From Qipengyuania aestuarii (lineage in GTDB: Bacteria; Pseudomonadota; Alphaproteobacteria; Sphingomonadales; Sphingomonadaceae): a DNA stretch of 64,000 nucleotides. A model generated the notes under the pieces. It was not told the origin of the DNA. It ran no database searches and saw only the letters and a list, made by a program, of their open reading frames with translations. This document shows positions 51,042 through 59,693 of the stretch, in pieces. The stretch covers positions 496,001 to 560,000 of the forward strand of contig NZ_JAIGNP010000001.1 in the NCBI RefSeq assembly GCF_019711535.1, read 5' to 3'. A program made the translations under genes and the position numbers. Positions within the stretch are counted from its first letter, which is position 1. The number at the start of each line of letters is the position of its first letter.

Positions 51042-51893
51042 ATGGCCGATGCCACTTACACACCGCCCGCCGTATGGAGCGCCGACACCGTGAGCGGTGG
51101 GAAATTTGCCAACATCAACCGCCCTACAGCTGGAGCCCGCGAAACGAAGGCATTGCCCGAGGGCGAACACGGCTTTCAGCTCTATTCTCTAGCAACGCCC
51201 AACGGCGTGAAAGCGACGATCATGTTCGAGGAACTGCTGGAAGCAGGACATTCGGGCGCGGAATACGATGCCTTCACGATCGACATCGGAGAGGGCGAGC
51301 AATTCGGCTCCGGTTTCGTGAATATCAATCCGAACAGCAAGATCCCCGCACTGCTGGACCGCACCGGGCCCGAACCGCTGCGCATTTTCGAAAGTGGCGC
51401 CATACTGATGCATCTGGCGGAAAAATTCGGTGCCTTTCTGCCAACCGACCATACACGCGCCGAAGTTCTCAGCTGGCTGTTCTGGCAAATCGGCAGCGCC
51501 CCTTTCATCGGCGGGGGCTTCGGCCATTTCTATGCCTACGCGCCAGAAAAGTACGAATATCCGATCAACCGCTACGCCATGGAAACGAAGAGGCTTTTCG
51601 ATGTCGCCGATCAGCGCTTGAAGGACAGCGAATATCTTGGCGGCAATGAGTACACAGTCGCCGACATTGCCGCGTGGCCGTGGATGGCACCTTTTGTCGA
51701 AGGTACGATCTACAACGAGGCGAAGACCTTCCTCTCTATCGACGAGTACGAAAACGTCTCCCGCTGGGTGAAACAAATCGGGGAGCGCCCTGCGGTAAAG
51801 CGCGGCAGGATCGTGACCAAGGTTTGGGGCGATGAAGACACGCAGCTCCGCGAGCGTCACTCCGCGGCTGATTTCGATGGCAAAAAGGTTTAA
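51042..51893 (+). CDS. yghU: YghU-like glutathione S-transferase / disulfide-bond oxidoreductase
   Basis: A 283-residue GST of the YghU/nu class. The thioredoxin-like domain begins after an N-terminal extension (residues 1-45), with F-Q-L-Y-S-L-A-T-P-N-G-V-K as the glutathione-site segment and N-P-N-S-K-I-P-A-L and E-S-G-A-I-L as the GSH-binding strands. The C-terminal helical domain has G-G-F-G-H-F-Y. The ATG at 51042 is preceded by CAGGAG at a good distance. E. coli YghU is 288 residues. It has glutathione-dependent disulfide reductase activity in characterised members. Confidence 0.9.
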   Translation: MADATYTPPAVWSADTVSGGKFANINRPTAGARETKALPEGEHGFQLYSLATPNGVKATIMFEELLEAGHSGAEYDAFTIDIGEGEQFGSGFVNINPNSKIPALLDRTGPEPLRIFESGAILMHLAEKFGAFLPTDHTRAEVLSWLFWQIGSAPFIGGGFGHFYAYAPEKYEYPINRYAMETKRLFDVADQRLKDSEYLGGNEYTVADIAAWPWMAPFVEGTIYNEAKTFLSIDEYENVSRWVKQIGERPAVKRGRIVTKVWGDEDTQLRERHSAADFDGKKV

Positions 51894-51943
51894 AATCGAC
51901 CCTTCACATTCGCGATAGGCGCGCTATAGGGGCGACCGCCTGC

Positions 51944-52018
<75 letters not shown>

Positions 52019-52047
52019 GCACTTCCCGACATAGTCCGGAACTCGAG

Positions 52048-52076
52048 ACCCGCGCCTCGCCAGGCCGCGGGTTTCT
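52048..52076 (+). terminator. Intrinsic terminator after tRNA-Gln
   Basis: ACCCGCG (52048-52054) and CGCGGGT (52066-52072) arms, an 11-base partly paired loop, then TTTCT. The remaining intergenic region to 52457 holds the operator and small ORF described separately and nothing else I can support. Confidence 0.7.
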
Positions 52077-52238
52077 GGCTGGCGGCTGAACCCCTCCAGA
52101 TCATTGGTGTGATCAACATTCGCCGATAACCAGCCGCTTCCTGTTCAGGAATAGCGATCAACTATCACTAAATGACACGTTCTGATCCGTGCACCAGACA
52201 GTTTTTGCGTATAGCCTCTTTGGCAGATGGCCTTTTAA

Positions 52239-52252
52239 TGTTACCGCTACCA
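52239..52252. promoter_or_regulatory. LacI-family-type operator upstream of the GH3 gene
   Basis: TGTTACCGCTACCA is a near-perfect dyad centred on CG, the form of carbohydrate-responsive LacI-family operators known in Caulobacter and sphingomonads (for example the xylose regulator's TGGTAGCGCTAACA type). It lies about 205 bases before the glycosidase start and just after a run of T/A-rich sequence that may hold a promoter. No LacI gene is in the window. Confidence 0.55.
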
Positions 52253-52320
52253 TGACAAGGCGTTTTGGGAGCCGGACATAAGGCCCTGGCACCAGCCGCC
52301 ATGTCTATGGCGAGGGGAAA

Positions 52321-52461
52321 ATGATGGCGAAGGTCGGTCGGGTTGCGTACACGCGGATCAGGAGATCCGTCACCTCGCGACACATGCCAAATTTAGCCCG
52401 CAGGCGCGATTCGGGTCGGACTAATCAGGATGTTTTGCCGACGAGCTGGCCCGCGCGATGA
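52321..52461 (+). CDS. Possible 46-codon upstream ORF overlapping the GH3 start
   Basis: ATG-ATG at 52321 preceded by GAGGGGAAA, coding a basic 46-residue peptide (M-M-A-K-V-G-R-V-A-Y-T-R-I) that stops at TGA overlapping the GH3 ATG (ATGA). The good ribosome-binding site and the 4-base overlap hint at translational coupling. The peptide is Arg-rich with no domain and could be chance in a GC-rich leader. Confidence 0.28.
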   Translation: MMAKVGRVAYTRIRRSVTSRHMPNLARRRDSGRTNQDVLPTSWPAR

Positions 52462-54755
52462 ACGCCGCAATCAAGCGCCGCGCCTTTCTCGCCGCCAGCG
52501 CGCTGCTGGCGGCAAGCACCCGCTTCCCAGCCTTCGCAGCGAGCAAAGTCGCTGCATCGGAAGAACACGAACGGCGGGCCCGCGGTTTGATTGCCCAGAT
52601 GAGCCTGGCTGAAAAGCTCGGCCAGATGACCCAGCTCGCCGGCGGTCGTCAGAAAGCGCTCAATTCCCGGATTGATGATGCCGCGCTGGACCGGGTCCGC
52701 CAAGGCCGGGTGGGATCCTATCTCCACGTCGCTGGAGCAGAGCCTCTCGCGCGCCTGCAACGCGTGGCGGTCGAAGAATCGCGGCTTGGTATCCCGCTGC
52801 TCTTCGCGATGGATGTGGTCCATGGCTATCGAACGATCATGCCGGTGCCGCTGGGCATGGCCGCAAGCTTCGATCCAGAACTGGCCCGACGCGCCGCCCG
52901 CGTCGCAGCGGTCGAGGCGTCCGTCAGCGGGCTGCATTGGACCTTCGCACCGATGATCGACATCGCTCGAGATGCCCGGTGGGGCCGCGTTGTCGAAGGG
53001 GCCGGCGAAGACCCATATTTGGGATCGCGCATGGCCGAAGCGCAAATCCTCGGCTTCCAGACTGACGATCTTGCCAACAAGGACGTGCTATTGGCGTGCG
53101 CCAAGCATTTTGGCGCCTATGGAGCCGCTGATGGCGGGCGCGATTACGACCGTGCTGACATTTCAAATGAAACCTTGCACGAGGTCTATCTACCGCCATT
53201 CCAGGCCGCGATTGCTGCGGGCTCCGGGAGTTTCATGACGGCGTTCAACGAATTGAACGGCGTCCCCACTACCGGCAATGCCGATCTGGTCCGGTCGCTC
53301 CTGCGCGATCAATGGGGTTATCAGGGATTGGTGGTCAGCGACTGGAACGCCATCCTCGAACTCGTCGCGCATGGAGCGGCAAGCGACCCGGTAGAGGCCG
53401 CCGCACTGGCGCTGCGCGCGGGTGTCGACATGGACATGACCAGCGAAACCTATGCCGATCATCTGGAAAAAGCGCTGGCCGCCGATCAGACCCTGCTGCC
53501 GCTGGTCGACGAAGCGGTGAGCCGCATTCTGCATGCAAAGGCAGGGCTGGGCCTGTTTGACGATCCCTTCCGCTTTGGCGAAGCAGAAAGGGAAAAACTG
53601 GTTCTCGGTTCGCAAGAACATCGCGCGGTAGCGCGCGAGGCTGCGACGCGCTCGATCGTGCTGCTGCGCAACGAAGGCAAGTTCCTTCCCCTGCGCAGCG
53701 ATGCGCGGATCGCGCTGATCGGTGCGCTTGCCGACGATGCGTCCTCCACCATCGGATCGTGGCGGGCGCGCGGCCAGATGGACGAATCTATTACGCTGCG
53801 GGCTGCGCTGGAATCCCGAACGGTCACCTATGCGCCGGGCGTCTCTCCGCGCGATCCCGATACGAGCGGTATTGCCGCCGCTGTCGAGGCGGCAAGAAAT
53901 GCAGATGTTGTGCTGCTCGTCATGGGAGAGGATTTCGACCATTCGGGCGAGGCCCGCAGCCGATCGGATATTGGCTTGCCCGGCCCTCAGAAAGAGCTGG
54001 TCGACGCTATTCGGGCAACCGGCAAGCCAATCGTGGCTATCCTGATGAATGGCCGCCCGCTCGCGCTCGAAGAGGTTCTGGACGGCATTCCTGCAGTGCT
54101 GGAAACGTGGTTCCTGGGTAATGAAAGCGGCCCCGCAATTGCAGATGTTTTGTTCGGCGAAGTGTCTCCTGCGGGGCGGCTGCCGATGGGCATGCCGCGC
54201 AGGATCGGGCAGGTGCCGCAATATTACGCGCATCCGCCGACCGGTCGCCCGGCCAATCCGGATTTATCGAAGGACAGCGCCCGCTATCATGATGCAGATA
54301 TCGGACCGCTCTTTCCCTTCGGCCATGGCTTGTCCTACGCCGAGTTCCGCTATTCCGATTTGAGTGTCGTGCCGCAAGGCAAAGGCGGCTCGCTGGCATG
54401 GAAAATTGCAGCGACAGTGACCAACACCAGCGCGCGCGACGCGGAAGAAGTCGTCCAGCTTTATATCCGCGCACCCCTTGCGGGCTTGGCGAGGCCGGTA
54501 AAGGAATTGCGCGGCTTTGCGCGCCTGGCGATCCCCGCCGGCGATGCGCGGCGCGTGACCTTCACGCTCGACCCTGAGCATTTTGCCGTCTGGCGGGGCG
54601 GCTGGCAGATTTTGCCCGGATCGGTCGAGATCATGGTCGGCGCGTCATCGGAGGATATCCGACTTCACGGCAGGCTGGAGAATCCTGAAGCCAGGGCGGT
54701 GGGCCCAGGCGAAATCGCTGGTGCAGCTCGTCTGACGACCGTGACGGTGGCGTGA
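52458..54755 (+). CDS. bglX: Secreted glycoside hydrolase family 3 (beta-glucosidase-like)
   Basis: A 765-residue GH3 enzyme of the BglX type. The signal segment K-R-R-A-F-L-A-A-S-A-L-L-A-A carries a twin-arginine-like pair, with cleavage after A-F-A. The (alpha/beta)8 domain holds the substrate K-H-F-G-A-Y motif and the nucleophile Asp in G-L-V-V-S-D-W (near 293). The alpha/beta sandwich domain has a second acidic residue and G-E-D-F-D-H-S-G-E-A-R-S. A fibronectin III-like domain ends the protein. Located in the periplasm, it releases glucose or xylose from short beta-glycosides. The stop overlaps the next gene's start. Confidence 0.93.
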   Translation: MNAAIKRRAFLAASALLAASTRFPAFAASKVAASEEHERRARGLIAQMSLAEKLGQMTQLAGGRQKALNSRIDDAALDRVRQGRVGSYLHVAGAEPLARLQRVAVEESRLGIPLLFAMDVVHGYRTIMPVPLGMAASFDPELARRAARVAAVEASVSGLHWTFAPMIDIARDARWGRVVEGAGEDPYLGSRMAEAQILGFQTDDLANKDVLLACAKHFGAYGAADGGRDYDRADISNETLHEVYLPPFQAAIAAGSGSFMTAFNELNGVPTTGNADLVRSLLRDQWGYQGLVVSDWNAILELVAHGAASDPVEAAALALRAGVDMDMTSETYADHLEKALAADQTLLPLVDEAVSRILHAKAGLGLFDDPFRFGEAEREKLVLGSQEHRAVAREAATRSIVLLRNEGKFLPLRSDARIALIGALADDASSTIGSWRARGQMDESITLRAALESRTVTYAPGVSPRDPDTSGIAAAVEAARNADVVLLVMGEDFDHSGEARSRSDIGLPGPQKELVDAIRATGKPIVAILMNGRPLALEEVLDGIPAVLETWFLGNESGPAIADVLFGEVSPAGRLPMGMPRRIGQVPQYYAHPPTGRPANPDLSKDSARYHDADIGPLFPFGHGLSYAEFRYSDLSVVPQGKGGSLAWKIAATVTNTSARDAEEVVQLYIRAPLAGLARPVKELRGFARLAIPAGDARRVTFTLDPEHFAVWRGGWQILPGSVEIMVGASSEDIRLHGRLENPEARAVGPGEIAGAARLTTVTVA

Positions 54756-56098
54756 TGGCTGAACCCTGGTCCAGCCTCGCCATCGTGGCAGTCAGCATAT
54801 TCGTGCTCATCTTCATGGTACTGCGATGGAAAGTCCCCGCTTTCATCGCCCTACTGGTCGTCGCGCTTGCCACGGGCATTGCGTTCGGCGCGCCACCGGC
54901 CGACGTGCTCTCGGCCGTGCGCAAGGGGACCGGGGAAGCGCTTGGCTTCGTCGCGGTGGTGATCGGGCTCGGTGCCATGCTGGGCGGACTACTCGAAGCG
55001 AGTGGCGGGATCGGTGTGTTGGCAAACCGGCTGCTCGATGCTTTCGGCGAAGGCCGCGCGCCTTGGGCACTGGTGGTCATCGGCACGCTGGTCGGCATCC
55101 CCCTGTTTTTCGACGTGGGCTTCATCGTGCTCGCTCCGCTGGTCATCACTCTGGCGCTGCGGGCGAAGCGGCGGGTCATGTATTTCGCCCTGCCCTTGCT
55201 TTCAGGGCTGCTAACGATGCATGCCTTGCTGCCCCCGCATCCCGGGCCGGTCGCCGTCGCCGAGCTCATCGGGACCGATTACGGACTGCTGGCAATCTAT
55301 GGCCTTGCCTGCGGGATCCCGGCCGCCGTGATTGCCGGACCGGTGTTCGCCATGCTGACCCAGGGACAGAAGGGCTTCGGAGAGAGCGGCCCGCCCCCAC
55401 GTTTCGACGAGGAAGCGCCCCAGCTTGCCCATATCGGCTTCGTCCCGGCCCTGGCGGGCATGCTGATTCCTTTGTCGCTGATCCTGCTTGCGGCGCTGGC
55501 AAGCGGCATCCTTACCGAGGGACCGGCGCGGACCGTGCTCGAATTCGTCGGCCATCCGTTCACCGCGCTTATCATCGCCTGTGCTTTCGTCGGGCTGTGG
55601 CTGAGACTGCGCCTCGATGCGCCGCTGCAGACCGTGTCCGATGTCATGACCCGTGCTCTCGCGCCAGCGGGTCTCATGGTGCTCGTGGTTGGTGCGGGAG
55701 CGGCGTACAAGGAAGTCCTGATCCAGTCCGGAGCGGGCGCGCAGATCACCGATGCCGTCTCGGCGTTCGATCTGTCGGTACCGGTCTTCGCATTCCTGCT
55801 CGCCGCCTTCATCCGCGTGGTACAGGGATCGGCAACGGTCGCCATGGTTACTGCCGCAGGGCTTGCTGCGCCGCTGATCACCGCGGCGGGACTTTCGCCG
55901 GCACAGATCGCGCTGGTCACCGTCTCGATCGGTGCAGGCGCCTCGATCGCGAGCCATGTCAACGACACCGGCTTCTGGCTCGTCAAGCAATATCTCGGGC
56001 TTACCGAGGCGGAGACATTCCGCAGCTGGACGCTGAGCGCCACCATCGCCGGTTTCGTCATGTTCGCCATGGCGATGCTGCTGTGGCAGTTCGCCTGA
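54755..56098 (+). CDS. GntP-family gluconate/organic-acid permease
   Basis: A 447-residue inner-membrane protein with about 12-14 hydrophobic helices. It matches the GntP family by its G-A-M-L-G-G-L-L-E-A-S-G-G segment near 75, the G-I-P-L-F-F-D-V-G-F signature near 118, L-P-P-H-P-G-P-V-A near 160, V-Q-G-S-A-T-V-A-M-V-T near 355 and H-V-N-D-T-G-F-W near 410. The ATG at 54755 shares its A with the GH3 TGA; a GTG at 54752 is equally possible. Sugar-acid uptake is the family role. Coupling to a glycosidase suggests its substrate is released from, or made by oxidation of, the glycoside product. Confidence 0.9.
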   Translation: MAEPWSSLAIVAVSIFVLIFMVLRWKVPAFIALLVVALATGIAFGAPPADVLSAVRKGTGEALGFVAVVIGLGAMLGGLLEASGGIGVLANRLLDAFGEGRAPWALVVIGTLVGIPLFFDVGFIVLAPLVITLALRAKRRVMYFALPLLSGLLTMHALLPPHPGPVAVAELIGTDYGLLAIYGLACGIPAAVIAGPVFAMLTQGQKGFGESGPPPRFDEEAPQLAHIGFVPALAGMLIPLSLILLAALASGILTEGPARTVLEFVGHPFTALIIACAFVGLWLRLRLDAPLQTVSDVMTRALAPAGLMVLVVGAGAAYKEVLIQSGAGAQITDAVSAFDLSVPVFAFLLAAFIRVVQGSATVAMVTAAGLAAPLITAAGLSPAQIALVTVSIGAGASIASHVNDTGFWLVKQYLGLTEAETFRSWTLSATIAGFVMFAMAMLLWQFA

Positions 56099-56201
56099 AA
56101 CCCAATCCGCATTTCCCCGGCCACCGAACATCGCAGTCGGTTGCATTTACAGACCCTTTTGCCCAAGGAAGCCCAAACCAGATTTTGTGCGGGAGACAGC
56201 G

Positions 56202-56987
56202 ATGAGCGATTTCGAAATGATCCGTAGCGAGCGTGAAGGCGATGTCCTCAAGATCACGCTGGACCGGCCCGAGCGGCTCAATGCCTGCCCGCCCCAGATG
56301 GCGGACGAGATTTTCGCTGCCATCACCGACCTCGGCGGCGCACGCGCCGTGTTGCTTAGTGGAGCGGGCCGCGCCTTCTGTTCGGGCGCCGATCTCGCTA
56401 CCAATTCGAAGATGTCGGTGAGCGGGGGAGACCGCGCCTTCGGCTCGCTGTCCCGCCATTACAATCCGATGATTCAGGCACTCGCCAGCCTGCCCGTCCC
56501 GGTCGTATCTGTGGTCCAGGGTCCTGCCGCCGGAATCGGATGCTCGATCGCGCTGGCTGCCGATTTCGTGATCGCCGGCAAGAGCGGGTATTTCCTGCAG
56601 GCCTTCGCCAATATCGGCCTGGTGCCCGATGGCGGATCGAGCTGGATGCTGCCCCGCCTGATCGGCATGGCACAGGCGACGCGGATGATCATGCTGGGCG
56701 AGAAAATTCCCGGAGAGGAAGCGGAACGGATCGGACTGATCTACAAGTGCGTCGAGGATGATGCCCTTGAAAGCGAGGCCGACGCGCTCGTCCAGCGGCT
56801 GGCGCAGGGGCCGACCGTGGCGCTGGGCGCAATGAAGCAGGTCCTGCGCGACGGGCTGGAAAACAATCTCACCGCCACGCTGGCCGCCGAAGCCAGGGCC
56901 CAGCGCCGGGCCGGCAGCACGCAGGACGCGGTCGAAGGCGCGATGGCGTTCCTCCAGAAACGCAAGGCAGAGTTCAAGGGCGCCTGA
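56202..56987 (+). CDS. Enoyl-CoA hydratase/isomerase (PaaG-like)
   Basis: A 261-residue crotonase-fold protein. The opening L-K-I-T-L-D-R-P-E-R-L-N-A is typical, with the CoA-binding G-A-G-R-A-F-C-S-G-A-D-L and oxyanion-hole V-V-Q-G-P-A-A-G-I-G-C-S-I-A-L. The catalytic acidic position V-P-D-G-G-S-S-W-M-L-P is the isomerase/PaaG-like variant in which an Asp replaces one hydratase Glu. The ATG at 56202 is preceded by GGGAGA. It is 3 bases from the next gene and starts the three-gene acyl-CoA operon. Confidence 0.93.
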   Translation: MSDFEMIRSEREGDVLKITLDRPERLNACPPQMADEIFAAITDLGGARAVLLSGAGRAFCSGADLATNSKMSVSGGDRAFGSLSRHYNPMIQALASLPVPVVSVVQGPAAGIGCSIALAADFVIAGKSGYFLQAFANIGLVPDGGSSWMLPRLIGMAQATRMIMLGEKIPGEEAERIGLIYKCVEDDALESEADALVQRLAQGPTVALGAMKQVLRDGLENNLTATLAAEARAQRRAGSTQDAVEGAMAFLQKRKAEFKGA

Positions 56988-56990
56988 GCG

Positions 56991-57803
56991 GTGGCTAGCG
57001 TCACCCCGGCGCAGCTTGCCGAATGGCAGGAGGCGGTTGGCCGCCAACTGGTGGAGGAGGAAACGCTTCACCGCGCCCCGCTACGACGCTACGCGCAGGC
57101 CCTAGGCGACGACGGACAGTCCGCCGTCCCACCGCTTGCCCATTGGGCGTTCTTCCTTCCCTCCCCGACCGATGACGAGATCGGTCCCGACGGTCACCCG
57201 AAGCGCGGGGTGTTCCTGCCCGATGTCAGCCTGCCGAGGCGGATGTTCGCAGCTTCCGAAATGCATTTCCTCGCACCGCTCGTTATCGGCCAAAGGGCGC
57301 GCCAGACCAGCGAGATCATCGCGCTGACGCACAAGCTCGGCGGGTCGGGCGACCTGATCTTCGCGAAAGTTGAAAAGCGGCTCGAGCAGGACGGGTCGGT
57401 CCGCGTGCGCGAAGTCCAGACCTATGTCTATCGCCCCGCCGGTGAGCGGACACCTATGCCCGTGCCGGAGAACCCCTTGCCGCAGGGCGAAATCTGGGAG
57501 CCGGAGGAGGTGAACCTGTTCCGCTTCTCCGCCGCGACGGCGAACGCCCATCGCATCCACTATGACCGGCCCTATGCTACCGAGGTCGAGGGCTATCCCG
57601 CGCTGGTCATCCATGGCCCCTTCACGGCGGCAAAGCTCGCCGCGCTTGCCCAGCGCAGCGGTACGCTTGCCAGCTTTTCCTTCCGCGCGATGGCGCCGCT
57701 GTTCCTGGGCCAGCCGGTTTGGCTTCGCAAAAGCGACGGGGTCTATCAGGCGGTCCGCTGCGATAGCGTGGTGGCGATGGAAGCAAGGGCGAGCCTGCAG
57801 TGA
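56991..57803 (+). CDS. FAS1-like dehydratase / hydroxyacyl-CoA hydratase (HTD2, mesaconyl-C4-CoA hydratase-like)
   Basis: A 270-residue double-hotdog protein. Each half resembles a MaoC domain; the C-terminal half carries a catalytic-type F-R-F-S-A-A-T-A-N-A-H-R-I-H-Y-D with the Y-P-A-L-V-I-H-G-P motif. This combination is characteristic of the FAS1-like dehydratase group that includes mesaconyl-C4-CoA hydratase and itaconyl-CoA hydratase. Start GTG at 56991. It sits between the enoyl-CoA hydratase and an Mcd-like dehydrogenase, which suggests hydration of a branched unsaturated dicarboxylic acyl-CoA. The stop overlaps the next start by 4 bases (GTGA). Confidence 0.85.
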   Translation: MASVTPAQLAEWQEAVGRQLVEEETLHRAPLRRYAQALGDDGQSAVPPLAHWAFFLPSPTDDEIGPDGHPKRGVFLPDVSLPRRMFAASEMHFLAPLVIGQRARQTSEIIALTHKLGGSGDLIFAKVEKRLEQDGSVRVREVQTYVYRPAGERTPMPVPENPLPQGEIWEPEEVNLFRFSAATANAHRIHYDRPYATEVEGYPALVIHGPFTAAKLAALAQRSGTLASFSFRAMAPLFLGQPVWLRKSDGVYQAVRCDSVVAMEARASLQ

Positions 57804-59458
57804 CCGATAGCCTCGCCCTCGCCCGGTCCGCTGCCCGATCAGCCGCAGAGTTCAGCGGCATGGTGCGCAACAAAATCGGCGAAATCGTTTCGATAGCCGG
57901 CAAGGTCGATCCCGCGGTGGCCGAACGCGAGCAGCACCGGCTTCACGGCTATGCATGGATCGCCACACAGGTCGAAGCGCTTGGCGCGTTGTGCGATTGG
58001 GCGGATCGGGCCAGCCACGCAGATGCCTTTGGCGATCTGGAACGCCTCGTCCTCGACATCGGGATCGGCGAATATTGTGCCCAGATCTTCAGCGGCGTGG
58101 CGATGAGCCAGAGCGAGATCGTGCGGCCGTCCGATTTCGGTTTGCAGCAGGAAGCCTTCGCCCTCGCCGCGAGCGATGCGGCCGCCTACTTCGTCCGATC
58201 GGGCAACACTCCGGATAGGCGGGCGGAGCTGGCGCGCAGGCTCGCCGATGGCGAACGCCCCTATGAAGGCACCGGTGACGACACGCTGGACATGATCCGC
58301 GACCAGTTCCGCACCTTCGCCAGCGAACGCATCGCGCCCCATGCTCATGGGTGGCATCTGGCCGATGCCCTAATCCCGCTGGATGTGGTCCGGGAAATGG
58401 CCGAACTGGGTGTCTTCGGCGTCTGCATTCCGGAAGAGCATGGCGGTCTCGGTCTCGGCAAGCTGGCCATGTGTCTCGTTTCCGAAGAATTATCGCGCGG
58501 CTGGATTTGCGCGGGATCGCTGGGCACCCGGTCCGAAATTGCGGGCGAACTGATCGGTCAGAACGGCACGGACGAACAGAAGGCGAAATTCCTTCCCCGG
58601 ATCGCCGATGGATCGATCCTGCCGACCGCGGTCTTTACCGAACCCGATACCGGCTCCGACCTCGCCTCGGTGCGCACCAGGGCGCGGCAGACCGACACCG
58701 GGGCATGGCGGATCGACGGGGCAAAGACATGGATCACCCATGCCGCGCGCGCCGATCTGATGACCATTCTGTGCCGCACCGACCCTGCGGCCCCGGGATA
58801 TGCGGGCCTTTCCATGCTGCTGGCCGAAAAGACCCGCGGCAGCGATAGCGATCCCTTCCCCGACGAAGGGATCGCGGGCGACGAGATCGAAGTGCTCGGC
58901 TACCGCGGCATGAAGGAATACACCCTCGGTTTCGATGGTTTCGAGGTTGCGGAAGACGGCCTGCTGGGCGGCGTCGAAGGTGAGGGCTTCAAGCAACTAA
59001 TGCGCACTTTCGAAGGCGCCCGCATCCAGACCGCCGCACGGGCACTGGGCGTGGGTTGGAATGCCTTCGACCTCGGCCTGTCCTATGCGACCCAACGCCA
59101 GCAATTCCGTAAACCGTTGCTGGCGTTTCCGCGTGTGTCGGACAAGCTGGCTCTGATGGTCTGCGAACTTGTGATCGCCCGCGAACTTACATGGACCGCC
59201 GCGCGTCAGAAGGATCGCGGCGAACGCTGCGATATCGAGGCCGGGATGGCGAAACTGCTCTGCGCCCGCGTGGCGTGGTCGAGTGCGGACAATGCGCTGC
59301 AGATCCATGGCGGCAACGGATATGCGCTCGAATATGAGATAAGCCGGGTCTTATGCGATGCGCGTATATTGAATATCTTCGAAGGTGCCGGAGAAATACA
59401 GGCCCAAGTAATCGCGCGCGGCCTGCTCGGTTCGCGCCGAAGCGCGCAATCCGCCTGA
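57800..59458 (+). CDS. (2S)-methylsuccinyl-CoA dehydrogenase-like acyl-CoA dehydrogenase
   Basis: A 552-residue flavoprotein, about 170 residues longer than a standard acyl-CoA dehydrogenase. The extra N-terminal region contains G-I-G-E-Y-C-A-Q-I-F-S-G-V-A-M-S-Q-S-E-I-V-R, a pattern I associate with Mcd of the ethylmalonyl-CoA pathway. The ACAD core is normal: T-E-P-D-T-G-S-D-L (FAD loop), W-I-T-H, and F-R-K-P-L in the C-terminal helical domain, with E near the end (I-F-E-G-A-G-E-I-Q). Mcd forms mesaconyl-CoA. Crotonyl-CoA carboxylase-reductase and ethylmalonyl-CoA mutase genes are not in the window, so a different branched acyl-CoA is possible. Confidence 0.85.
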   Translation: MTDSLALARSAARSAAEFSGMVRNKIGEIVSIAGKVDPAVAEREQHRLHGYAWIATQVEALGALCDWADRASHADAFGDLERLVLDIGIGEYCAQIFSGVAMSQSEIVRPSDFGLQQEAFALAASDAAAYFVRSGNTPDRRAELARRLADGERPYEGTGDDTLDMIRDQFRTFASERIAPHAHGWHLADALIPLDVVREMAELGVFGVCIPEEHGGLGLGKLAMCLVSEELSRGWICAGSLGTRSEIAGELIGQNGTDEQKAKFLPRIADGSILPTAVFTEPDTGSDLASVRTRARQTDTGAWRIDGAKTWITHAARADLMTILCRTDPAAPGYAGLSMLLAEKTRGSDSDPFPDEGIAGDEIEVLGYRGMKEYTLGFDGFEVAEDGLLGGVEGEGFKQLMRTFEGARIQTAARALGVGWNAFDLGLSYATQRQQFRKPLLAFPRVSDKLALMVCELVIARELTWTAARQKDRGERCDIEAGMAKLLCARVAWSSADNALQIHGGNGYALEYEISRVLCDARILNIFEGAGEIQAQVIARGLLGSRRSAQSA

Positions 59459-59609
59459 ACAGCCACTATTTACAGTTAAAGACGCGATAAGCATTTGCAC
59501 GGTTAATCGGACGCGGCGCCCGGGCGTGGTCCGATTGTTCAAGTATGGACAGGATTAGCGATCGCTTAACTTGAGCACCAATCTGCAAATTCCCTCACAA
59601 GACTTGCAA

Positions 59610-59626
59610 TTGATAATTGTTCTCAA
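59610..59626. promoter_or_regulatory. Fur-box-like operator
   Basis: TTGATAATTGTTCTCAA is a near palindrome of the TTGAGAAC-type iron-response box of alphaproteobacteria, 67 bases before the TonB receptor start, in an A/T-rich stretch. It predicts Fur repression of the receptor operon under iron sufficiency. Confidence 0.7.
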
Positions 59627-59693
59627 TAGCAGGCCCTCAATCGATTCGCACACGACGGATCAATCCAGGGTCAAGGAACAGGGAATTTTTGGA

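Noticed and set aside
54826..56205. 459-codon frame inside the GntP gene
   Set aside because: Same-strand shadow; Arg-rich, no membrane pattern, whereas the other frame is a clean permease.
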